Assembly: GCA_963764215.1 (NCBI GenBank)
Contig: CAVXRS010000006.1
Span: 248,001 to 312,000, forward strand
Direction of reading: 5' to 3'
Source: JAFDWI01 sp963764215
GTDB taxonomy: Bacteria > Actinomycetota > Acidimicrobiia > Acidimicrobiales > Iamiaceae
Length of the DNA: 64,000 nt
Below are positions 56,889 to 64,000 of this stretch, piece by piece (position 1 is the stretch's first letter; each line of letters begins with the position of its first letter). The notes beneath the pieces were generated by a model. That model ran no database searches. It was not told where the DNA came from and worked only from the letters and a program-made list of their open reading frames with translations. The translations under genes and the position numbers were made by a program.

Positions 56889-57377
56889 ATGGACCACCTG
56901 TTGACCATCGGTGACGTCGCCCAGCGGACGGGCGTGGCCTCGTCCGCGCTGCGTTTCTACGAGTCGCGCGGCCTCATCGACTCGACCCGCAGCGCGGGCG
57001 GCCAACGTCGCTACCCGCGGGAGGTGCTCCGGCGGGTGGCGTTCATCCGGGTCGCCCAGCGCGTCGGCCTGTCCCTCGACGACATCGGCCAGGCGCTGGC
57101 GCTCCTACCGGATGGGCGCACGCCCCGGGCCCGGGACTGGGAGCGCCTCTCGAGGACGTGGCGCGATGCGCTGGACGAACGCATCGCACTGCTGCAGGCG
57201 CTGCGCGGCGAGCTCTCGTCGTGCATCGGGTGCGGGTGCCTGTCGCTCAAGCGCTGCGCGCTCTACAACCCCTCCGACGGTGCTGCCCGGCTGGGCAGCG
57301 GTCCCCGCTACCTGCTGGGCGATACGTCGGCCGATGTCTTGGGGACGATCGGCACCACCGGGCGGAATGAGCGCTGA
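56889..57377 (+). CDS. soxR: Redox-sensing MerR-family regulator SoxR
   Basis: A 162-residue SoxR. The N-terminal MerR helix-turn-helix is LLTIGDVAQRTGVASSALRF, then YESRGLI. A dimerisation helix follows. The [2Fe-2S] motif CIGCGCLSLKRC has cysteines at 112, 115, 117 and 123. SoxR activates targets when its cluster is oxidised by redox-cycling compounds. In Actinobacteria it controls small sets of oxidoreductases rather than soxS. The adjacent operator and divergent gene form its obvious target. Confidence 0.94.
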   Translation: MDHLLTIGDVAQRTGVASSALRFYESRGLIDSTRSAGGQRRYPREVLRRVAFIRVAQRVGLSLDDIGQALALLPDGRTPRARDWERLSRTWRDALDERIALLQALRGELSSCIGCGCLSLKRCALYNPSDGAARLGSGPRYLLGDTSADVLGTIGTTGRNER

Positions 57378-57406
57378 CCGCAGTTCCCGGTGAGTTCCCC
57401 TGAGCG

Positions 57407-57658
57407 ATGCACTTCACCGCGGGCGGCCGAGACGTTGCCGGGGTGGGGTACCCGTTCGAGGTCCAGCTCGCCGATGTCGCCGATTTCGTCGACGCATTCG
57501 ACCCGCAGGGCGTCACCGATCTGCCCCGGGCCGGTCGATCCAACGACCCCGAGGACACGCTCACCCCGGGAACGGGACGTGTTCGAGGGGATGGCCGAGG
57601 GCCACACCAATCACGCGATCGCCGCTCGCTCCAGGCCTTCTCCAACTCCGGTAGCTGA
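57407..57658 (+). pseudogene. Remnant of a LuxR/NarL-type regulator
   Basis: One frame encodes MHFTAGGRDVAGVGYPFEVQ, then ADFVDAFDPQG, up to TLTP. The next frame continues PRERDVFEGMAEGHTNHAIAA, which is the first half of a LuxR-type helix-turn-helix. The second, recognition half is absent and both frames stop by 57665. It looks like a decayed 3' fragment of a response regulator. The rest of the 57378-57768 gap shows nothing recognisable. Confidence 0.5.
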
Positions 57659-57768
57659 TCGATGAGAAAGTCCGAGAACCTGGCGAGTTCCAGCAATGGC
57701 GCACGCCGCTCGACCGGCGCATCGGTGAGCCCCTCGAGGCCTGCGCGGGCCGGCAGGCTCAGATCTCC

Positions 57769-58440
57769 TCAGAGCGCGCTGGTCCACTCGCCGTGGTCGT
57801 GGGAGAACAGCACCCGCGCCGGTTCGAGCCCGCCGAGTTTGTCCACAGAGCGTGCCCCGAGTTCCTGATCCCACCCTTCGTCACCCAGAGCGCCGTTGGC
57901 GAAGCCGGCCACGTTCCACGAGGCCTGGCAGCCGATCACCGTTGTCGATCCGGTCGGCGTGTCGATGACGACGGACTGGTGCCCGGGCGTGTGCCCCGGC
58001 GTCGCGACCGCACGCACCCCGTCGGCGATTCGGCTCTCGCCGTCGATCTCCTCGAGTTCGATGCCGGGTGGAAACGCCCATTCGGGCACCGTGTAGCCGG
58101 GTTCGCGCGCGGCCTCCACTTCTCGTGCCTGAACGACGATGCGCGCGTGGCGAAACAACTTGTTCTGTCCGCAGTGATCGAAGTGCAGATGCGACACGAT
58201 GACGATACCGACCTCGTCGATCTCGACGCCGTGACGCCGGAGCACCTCACCGAGGTCGTAATGGACCGGCGAGTAGAGCGCATCGATCAGGTCGTTGCCG
58301 TGACCCACACCGGTGTCGACCAGAATCGGACCTTCCGGACTGTCAATGAGGTAGGCGAACACGGGGAATGTCGGCCGGGTCCACGGCAGGTTCGGATCCG
58401 GGGTGACGTCGGTCAGGTGGAGGCGGTGAACCTCGATCAC
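57769..58440 (-). CDS. Metallo-beta-lactamase-fold lactonase-like hydrolase
   Basis: GTG 58440 gives a 223-residue MBL-fold protein with the full metal motif VSHLHFDHCGQNKLF (H84, H86, D88, H89), then ATPGHTPGHQSVVIDTPTGS and FSHDHGEW. The layout matches AiiA-type N-acyl-homoserine-lactone lactonases, but many members of this branch act on other esters or lactones. The open frame continues upstream with arginine-rich sequence that is not family-like, hence this start. Confidence 0.78.
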   Translation of the reverse strand: MIEVHRLHLTDVTPDPNLPWTRPTFPVFAYLIDSPEGPILVDTGVGHGNDLIDALYSPVHYDLGEVLRRHGVEIDEVGIVIVSHLHFDHCGQNKLFRHARIVVQAREVEAAREPGYTVPEWAFPPGIELEEIDGESRIADGVRAVATPGHTPGHQSVVIDTPTGSTTVIGCQASWNVAGFANGALGDEGWDQELGARSVDKLGGLEPARVLFSHDHGEWTSAL

Positions 58441-58744
58441 GCGGCGAATCCTTGCACATGCTGCCCGCCATTGCGGGCAACCGGGTCGCTCGCGTCTCGG
58501 TTCGACGTACGCGCGTCGTGACGGCGATCGCGGCCGCGGTCGAGGCGGCAACAGAGGTCAGGCGCTACCGAGGATGCGCTTCACGCTGATCTCGACCGCC
58601 ACACGGTCGCGTCGGACCGTCGGCTCGCGATATGGCTCACCGTTCGCGGAGCACCTGGATACTGTTGGCTTCTTCTGGAGGATCTTCGTCGATTTCGTGG
58701 GCTTTCGGCCCGAAAGTGTCACCCCCACCTGGCAAGATGAACAT
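58441..58744. other. 304-bp gap with a small palindrome upstream of the HNH gene
   Basis: CTTTCGG-C-CCGAAAG (58702-58716) lies 29 bp before the DUF222/HNH ATG, within a relatively AT-rich stretch. It could be an operator or leader hairpin. No gene or promoter consensus was identified elsewhere in the gap. Confidence 0.35.
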
Positions 58745-60037
58745 ATGTTCGATTCCGTTGCTCTCGGGGACACGGGCCGAAAGTTGGCCGGCGCCGATGT
58801 GCGGGTGTGCTCCGATGAGGAGCTTTTCGACGCCGCCACCGGGCTCGATGGGTTGATCAGCCACGCCCAGGTCGCTCAAGCCCACGTGCTCGCCGAATTG
58901 GAATCCCGGGGCGCGACCGAGGCCAGGTTCGGGACGCGCACCGCTTCCTGGGTCGCTTCACGATCGTCGAGTGCCCGTGGACCGATCGCGGGACGACTCC
59001 GGGTGGGCCGGGCCCTACGTGACCATTTCGATCGCATCGATGAGGCAGTCGGTGACGGGACGCTCAGCTTCGATCACGCCAAAGCCCTTTGCGACACCTC
59101 GAACCCACGGATCACCGACACCCTGGCCGCGGCCCAGGATCAGATCGTTGCGTTGGCCGACGGCGCGACGTTCGACCAGTACAAGCGCGACGTGACCGCA
59201 CTCGCGGAGGTCGCCGACACCGACGGCGCCGAACCCGACGTCGAAGAGAACAAATTGTCGATGCCGGTCACCATCGGCGGCACCGTGCGCCTGGACGGCA
59301 TGCTCGACGCGGCGAACGGCCTGGCGTTGCGAACCGCGATAAACCACAGAGCCGACGAGTTGTTCCGCCGATTCACCCGTGACCACGCCGAATGCGCCGA
59401 CATCGAAGTGCCCGGTCGGTCGACTTTGCGGGCCCTCGCGCTGGTCGAATTGATCCGGGACGCCATCGGCGCCCAGCCCGGCACCGGTTCGGCGCCCCGC
59501 GCCGAGGTCACCCTCGTGCTCCATGACCACGCCGTCACTGACACCGAAGGCCAACCCGTCACCCAAGCAGCCGCGGACGTGTGGGGCTGTGACCCCGACA
59601 TCTGGGCAGTGATCGTCGATCGGATGGGCATCCCCGTCGACGTCGGCCACGCCAACCGGCTTGCCACCACCGCGCAACGCCACGCCATGGCCATCCGAGA
59701 CGGGGGCTGCACCTTCCCCGGCTGTGACGCCCCGATCGAGTGGTGCGACCACCACCACGTCGTCGACTGGCACCACGGTGGCCCCACCGACCTGGCCAAT
59801 CTCGTCGCCCTGTGCCGCCACCACCATGGCATCACTCACCGCACCGGCTGGGCCATGACCCTCGATGACCACCAGATACCTCACTGGACCGCGCCCAGCG
59901 GGGAATGCTTCACCGGCCAACGACATCGAAGACGCCACCTTCGACGCCAGTGCTTCGACCCCGATGACGACCCCGATCCACCGTGTGCGACGTCGGTAGG
60001 CGACGCGTTGAATGAACCGCACGGTCCAGGTTGCTGA
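58745..60037 (+). CDS. DUF222 / HNH endonuclease-domain protein (13E12-type)
   Basis: A 430-residue protein from ATG 58745. An N-terminal DUF222 domain (ELFDAATGLDGLISHAQVAQ, then GRALRDHFDRIDEAVGDGTL) precedes an HNH nuclease near residue 320 (CTFPGCDAPIEWCDHHHVVD, then NLVALCRHHH). These 13E12-repeat proteins occur in many diverged copies in actinobacterial genomes, and their biological role is unproven. The frame extends upstream of 58745, but the conserved N-terminus starts here. Intact, with no mobile-element ends nearby. Confidence 0.88.
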   Translation: MFDSVALGDTGRKLAGADVRVCSDEELFDAATGLDGLISHAQVAQAHVLAELESRGATEARFGTRTASWVASRSSSARGPIAGRLRVGRALRDHFDRIDEAVGDGTLSFDHAKALCDTSNPRITDTLAAAQDQIVALADGATFDQYKRDVTALAEVADTDGAEPDVEENKLSMPVTIGGTVRLDGMLDAANGLALRTAINHRADELFRRFTRDHAECADIEVPGRSTLRALALVELIRDAIGAQPGTGSAPRAEVTLVLHDHAVTDTEGQPVTQAAADVWGCDPDIWAVIVDRMGIPVDVGHANRLATTAQRHAMAIRDGGCTFPGCDAPIEWCDHHHVVDWHHGGPTDLANLVALCRHHHGITHRTGWAMTLDDHQIPHWTAPSGECFTGQRHRRRHLRRQCFDPDDDPDPPCATSVGDALNEPHGPGC

Positions 60038-60168
60038 ATACCAAACTGTCCAGATGCAGGATTGGCTCGACTGGCATGAGACCTATGAAGACCCATCGAC
60101 CTCGCTCGCCCATCGCCCTTTGAATCCGCCGTGGACGCCGTCGGATGGTTCCGGCCGACCACACGAAT

Positions 60169-60420
60169 TCACTCGATGGGAACTTCGATCGCGCACCGAG
60201 GTCCGGGAGCTCGGCCGAGACGGGCATCCAGGGTCAACAAGGGCGCCTGGAGTACTTCGGCGAGGGCAACATAGAACGCATCCCAGCCGCGCACCGTTCC
60301 GCGCAGCTCCCACGCCCGGTCCATCAACGCCCGCTGATCGAACCTATCGGCGGGCCACGACCGCAGATCTTCGACCGCGAGCGTCGCGAGGGTCGCGTCC
60401 AGGTGGTCGCGCCTGCTCAC
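60169..60420 (-). pseudogene. Truncated PIN-domain (VapC-like) toxin
   Basis: The reading SRRDHLDATLATLAVEDLRS, then DRAWELRGTVRGWDAFYVAL and DAPLLTLDARL-like APLLTLDARLGRAPG, is the C-terminal two thirds of a VapC-type PIN nuclease with the WDAFYVALAE acidic motif. The N-terminal part with the first catalytic aspartate is missing; the frame runs instead into the end of panB. No antitoxin gene was found. GTG 60420 would give 83 residues. The 60038-60168 gap before it shows nothing. Confidence 0.6.
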
Positions 60421-60455
60421 CACACCGAGCGTTGCGGCCGGCGGGTTGGGGAGAT

Positions 60456-61335
60456 TCAGCCTGCTTCGGCGCCGTGGCCGTAGAGGCCGAGCGACTCCGC
60501 GACCCCACCGCTGAGGTGGTAGCTCTCGGATTCGTCCGGGAACCGACCGGCCCGCACGTCGTCGGCGAAGTTGCCCAGGGCCGCGGTCGCATCGGCGGAC
60601 ACCGACGCGTAACGGCGCACGAACTTCGGTTTGATCCGATCCTCGATGCCCAACACGTCGTGGAACACCAGCACCTGACCGTCGCAGTGCACGCCGGCGC
60701 CGATCCCGATGGTGGGAATGTCCAGCTCGTCGGTGATCATCGCCGCCACTTCGGTGGGCACCCCTTCCAACACCACGGCGAAACAGCCGGCGTCCTGGAT
60801 GGCGTGGGCGTCTTCGAGCAATGAACGGGCCGCGTCGTCGCTCTTGCCCTGCACCCGGAATCCGCCCATCGCCTTGACCGACTGGGGGGTGAGCCCGATG
60901 TGGCCCATCACCGGCATCTCTGCGTCCACCAGCGCGGTGATCATCGGCACCCGCTTCGCCCCACCTTCGAGCTTGATGGCGTCCGCGCCGGCCCGGATGA
61001 GCTGCGCGGCATTCCGCACGGTCTCGGCCGGTGACAGGTGATAGGCGAGCCAGGGCAGATCGGCCACCACCAGACACTCGGGACCGGCCCGGTGCACTGC
61101 CGCGGTGTGATGGGCGAGATCCTCGACCGTGACCGAGAGAGTGTCGTCGTAGCCGAGCACGACCATGGCGACCGAGTCGCCGACGAGAATCATGTCTGCG
61201 CCCGATGCGGACACCATGCGCGCCCCGGGGGCGTCGTACGCCGTGACCATCACCAACGGTTCGGCACCGGTACGTACCTTGGAAGCCGCGGATCGCGGGG
61301 ACGTTCCGCGGACGCCGCTTGGGATTGGGTGACAT
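60456..61335 (-). CDS. panB: 3-methyl-2-oxobutanoate hydroxymethyltransferase (one frameshift)
   Basis: From about 61256 the protein is complete: MVTAYDAPGARMVSASGADM, GDSVAMVVLGYDDTLSVTVE, the catalytic-region AIKLEGGAKRVPM and IGLTPQSVKAMGGFRVQGK, ending DESESYHLSGGVAESLGLYG. The true start is ATG 61335 (MSPNPKRRPRNVPAIRGFQ), joined through an indel near 61280. Restored length is about 292 residues. It makes ketopantoate from alpha-ketoisovalerate and methylene-tetrahydrofolate, the first step of pantothenate synthesis. Confidence 0.93.
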
Positions 61336-61458
61336 GAGTTGAACCTCCTTCGTCGTCCAGGGCACTGGGGGCTCCCGGCGACTGATCGTCATGCTACCGC
61401 GCTCAGCGAGGGGCCGGGCAACACCAACGGGCACCGCGGGGCGGTGACGAGCTCGTCG

Positions 61459-63795
61459 TCATTGCGTGGTCGGCGGCCCGGACGCCGGCGGCGTCGCCGG
61501 CGGTTGCGTCTGGGGTGGGTTCGTCTGGGGCGGTGGCGTCGATGCCGGTGCCGCGGTCGAAGGGGGCGGGCCACCACCATCGCCGCCGGACCCGGTCGTC
61601 GTACTCGGCGAGCCTCCGGACTGTTGGGACCCGTTCTGGGACGGTGACCCGGAAGAACCATCGGATTGGCTCGAGGCCTGCGACGGTGAGGCCACGCCGT
61701 TGGCGAAGTCCCCCACCGACCACGCCGGATTCAGATAGCGGGTGCCACCCCAGGAGGTGAGGAACTTGCCGTCGCTCAGTCCATCGGACGCGGGAAAGTC
61801 CTTCGGCTTGGAACCCGCGAGTGCCGCGGTCATGAAGCGTTTCCAGATCTCGGCGGGATAGCTCGCGCCCTGGAAGCTCGCCGGCATCACCCGATTGCCC
61901 TGCTCGTAGCCCATCCAGACCGATGCGGTGAATCCGGGAACGAACCCCGTGAACCAGGCATCGGTGTTGGCCGTGCCCGCTTCCAGGTTGACACCGCTGC
62001 CACGGTCCCCTTCGGCCACCGTTCCAGTCTTGCCCGCCGCGGGGCGATCCAGTTTCGCCGAGGTGGCCGTGCCCCGCTGGATCACCTGCTGCAGGGCATA
62101 GACGACCTTCGCGTTCTGCGACGCGGTGAGGACCTGTCGTCGCGTCGGCGTGTAGGTGGCGTACACGTTGCCCGAGTGGTCCTCGACCCGGGACACCTCC
62201 CGGGTGTTCAGTTGCACCCCGTTGCGCGCGAACGTGCTGAACGCGCCGGCGACCTGCACGACCGGGATGTCCACCGCACCCAACACGTAGGAGGGCAGAT
62301 ACTGGTTCTTGTCGCCCTGACGTTCGAAGTCGCGCGTCACTCCCAGCGCATGGGTGCTCGACACCACCGATTTGGGACCGAGGTCCAGCATGATGTTGGC
62401 GTACGCCGAGTTGATCGACTGGGCCGTCGCGTCGACCACGTTCGTCACCCCGGAAGAGCAGCAATCGCTGCGCACCAGCCAGTCCTCGCTCAACTTGCCC
62501 GGGTAGTCGGACGCTTTGAAGTGCGCCTCCAACGGCGCCGGCACCGACGAGGTGATCGCGTACCCCTGCTTCACCAGGTTCGCCAGCGCGAAGGCCTTGA
62601 AGGTCGAACCGACCTGGCGTCCCCCTCCACCTCCGGCACCGGTGGCGAGATTCACCTTGTCGGTGTTGTAGTCCGTGCCGCCCATCATCGCCACGACCCG
62701 ACCCTGGTTGTCGACGGCCACCAGGGCGCCGGAAGGATGGTCGGGAAAGTTCAGCACCGAGGTGACTGCTTCGTAGGCCTGCTTCTGCCGTTCGGGCTCC
62801 AGCGTGGTGTAGATGCGCAGACCGCCGGTGAACAACTCGCTCGTGCCCAACTTCGCGGTCAGATCCGAGATCACCGACTGCACGAAGTAGCGCGCCCCGT
62901 ATGGGTCGGCACCGGTGGATCCGAGAGGTCCACCCAACCAGTTGATGCCGACGCTCGGTTGATAGTCGGTCACCCCGAGAGGGGCAGCCGCGGCAATCAT
63001 CCGTTGGTGTTCGTCGATCATGTGATCGTTGGCCATGTTGCCGAGCACGAGGTTGCGCAGCGACTTGGCCTTGGCGGCGTCCTTCGCCCAACTCGGATTC
63101 CGGATGATCCCGGCGAGAAACGCCGCCTGGTCCAGGTTCAACTGGGATGCATTGACGCCGAAGTAGCTCTGGGCCGCCGCCTGCACGCCGTAGGCACCTC
63201 GGCCGAAGTAGACGAGGTTGAGGTAGCGCTCGAAGATCTGCTTCTTGGAGAGCTGCTTTTCGAGCTTGATCGACAGCACCGCCTCCTTGATCTTGCGGGA
63301 GAACGTCCGCTGCGACGTGAGATAGGTGAGCTTGACGTACTGCTGGGTGAGAGTTGAGCCCCCGTGGGTGACATCCCCGCCGCGCAAGTCGATCAGCGCG
63401 GCCCGGGCGATGCCCACCGGGTCGACCCCGCCGTGTTTGAAGAAGTTCTTGTCCTCCGCCGCCAGCACCGCGTTCTGCATCTCGGGCGAGACCTCCGACA
63501 GCGACACCACGACCCGGTTCACGTCGCCGTGCAAGGAAGCCAGGGCATTGGACTCGTTGCAGTTCTTCTTCACGTTCGCCGCGCAGATGAACGACGTCTG
63601 GTCGACGACCGGGTTGGTCGTGGGGACCTGCACCTGCGACGCGACCCACAAGACCCCGATCGCCGACGCGAGCACGATGACCCCGATGAAGAACAGCGGC
63701 CGTCGCCAGCGCCACAACCGCGACCGCCGCGCCGCCCCCGGGGTGGACGGGTCGACCCGTTCGGCTCGACGTCTCGACGCTGATCTTCTGGCCAT
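61459..63795 (-). CDS. Class A penicillin-binding protein (transglycosylase/transpeptidase)
   Basis: An intact 778-residue PBP from ATG 63795. It has a short basic cytoplasmic tail, one membrane helix (LFFIGVIVLASAIGVLWVAS), a GT51 domain with catalytic glutamate in LAAEDKNFFKHGG (E114), and a transpeptidase domain with serine in GSTFK (S397), SIN (460-462) and KTG (589-591). A Ser/Gly/Pro-rich tail of about 100 residues follows. It polymerises and cross-links peptidoglycan outside the membrane. The open frame extends to the window edge, but residues before 63795 are not PBP-like. Confidence 0.93.
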   Translation of the reverse strand: MARRSASRRRAERVDPSTPGAARRSRLWRWRRPLFFIGVIVLASAIGVLWVASQVQVPTTNPVVDQTSFICAANVKKNCNESNALASLHGDVNRVVVSLSEVSPEMQNAVLAAEDKNFFKHGGVDPVGIARAALIDLRGGDVTHGGSTLTQQYVKLTYLTSQRTFSRKIKEAVLSIKLEKQLSKKQIFERYLNLVYFGRGAYGVQAAAQSYFGVNASQLNLDQAAFLAGIIRNPSWAKDAAKAKSLRNLVLGNMANDHMIDEHQRMIAAAAPLGVTDYQPSVGINWLGGPLGSTGADPYGARYFVQSVISDLTAKLGTSELFTGGLRIYTTLEPERQKQAYEAVTSVLNFPDHPSGALVAVDNQGRVVAMMGGTDYNTDKVNLATGAGGGGGRQVGSTFKAFALANLVKQGYAITSSVPAPLEAHFKASDYPGKLSEDWLVRSDCCSSGVTNVVDATAQSINSAYANIMLDLGPKSVVSSTHALGVTRDFERQGDKNQYLPSYVLGAVDIPVVQVAGAFSTFARNGVQLNTREVSRVEDHSGNVYATYTPTRRQVLTASQNAKVVYALQQVIQRGTATSAKLDRPAAGKTGTVAEGDRGSGVNLEAGTANTDAWFTGFVPGFTASVWMGYEQGNRVMPASFQGASYPAEIWKRFMTAALAGSKPKDFPASDGLSDGKFLTSWGGTRYLNPAWSVGDFANGVASPSQASSQSDGSSGSPSQNGSQQSGGSPSTTTGSGGDGGGPPPSTAAPASTPPPQTNPPQTQPPATPPASGPPTTQ

Positions 63796-63949
63796 GGCAA
63801 TTGATCGCCCGAACGGGCGCCCCCAGATGCTACCAGCGCAGTTTCGAACCCCACCCACGACAGCACCGGCCGCCCCAGGCGCGCCCGCGCCAGGGGTGCA
63901 GCGCTGAAACGAACCGTCCGGCACCACCGGTGGCCGGTAGCCTCGTCGC

Positions 63950-64000
63950 GTGAATCCGACACCGATCTTCGTGTCGCGACTCGTCCGACTGCCGCTCATC
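63950..64000 (+). CDS. Partial gene start at the right edge
   Basis: GTG 63950 begins MNPTPIFVSRLVRLPLI and runs out of the window. The opening resembles PRC-barrel-containing MgtE-type magnesium transporters of Actinobacteria, which start with a similar xFVSRLVxLP motif. Seventeen residues are too few to be sure. The 154-bp gap to the divergent PBP gene should hold both promoters. Confidence 0.3.
   Translation, partial: MNPTPIFVSRLVRLPLI

Noticed and set aside
58745..60037. DUF222/HNH gene as part of a mobile element
   Set aside because: No inverted repeats, target duplication or transposase nearby; such proteins are common chromosomal genes in Actinobacteria.

Overview
The window is GC-rich, densely coded DNA from an actinobacterium, most likely of the class Acidimicrobiia (inference). 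The main evidence is a block in actinobacterial order: DUF721, gyrB, gyrA, DUF3566 protein, tRNA-Ile. A CtpE-type ATPase, a DUF222/HNH protein and a ROK-type xylose regulator fit too. No transposase, integrase, CRISPR array or rRNA was seen.

Layout. 0-7.2 kb: secreted alpha/beta hydrolase, release factor 3, a HisN-like phosphatase and a GMC oxidoreductase operon. 7.2-11.2 kb: a GT-C-like membrane protein and two nucleotide-sugar-type SDR enzymes. 11.3-15.5 kb: CtpE-like ATPase, a possible FlgN-like protein and a FliA/WhiG-type sigma factor. 15.7-23.4 kb: a saccharopine-dehydrogenase-like oxidoreductase, tRNA-Ile, DUF3566 protein, gyrA, gyrB, DUF721. 23.5-26.8 kb: a second GT-C-like membrane protein and a secreted lipase. 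26.9-29.7 kb: alkylation-repair pair, AidB-like protein plus an Ogt-AlkA fusion. 29.8-34.7 kb: TetR regulator, carotenoid oxygenase, acyl-CoA ligase, acyl-CoA dehydrogenase. 34.7-39.4 kb: xylA, ROK repressor and GH3 glycosidase, with an operator-like dyad at the head of the operon. 39.4-43.7 kb: two copies of a small lipoprotein gene on a 542-bp direct duplication, flanking a metallo-beta-lactamase-fold protein and two GNAT acetyltransferases. 43.8-47.2 kb: dnaB, rplI, rpsR, ssb, rpsF, with DnaA-box-like sites between rplI and dnaB. 47.3-57.4 kb: a stress/energy island (PEP synthase, phosphoribosyltransferase-hydrolase fusion, erythromycin-esterase-like protein, alcohol dehydrogenase, hydrolase, PfkB kinase, SoxR) with a shared inverted motif in its promoters. 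57.4-64 kb: LuxR remnant, lactonase-like protein, DUF222/HNH protein, truncated PIN toxin, panB, class A PBP.

Many genes, including essential ones (gyrA, gyrB, dnaB, ssb, rpsF, rpsR, rplI, panB), are broken by single-base frameshifts, often in C/G runs. Neighbouring stretches of several kilobases are clean. The simplest reading is sequencing or assembly error, so split genes are given here as one locus each, with the approximate shift point. The densest damage is at 43.8-47.1 kb, 20.0-22.4 kb and 24-36 kb.
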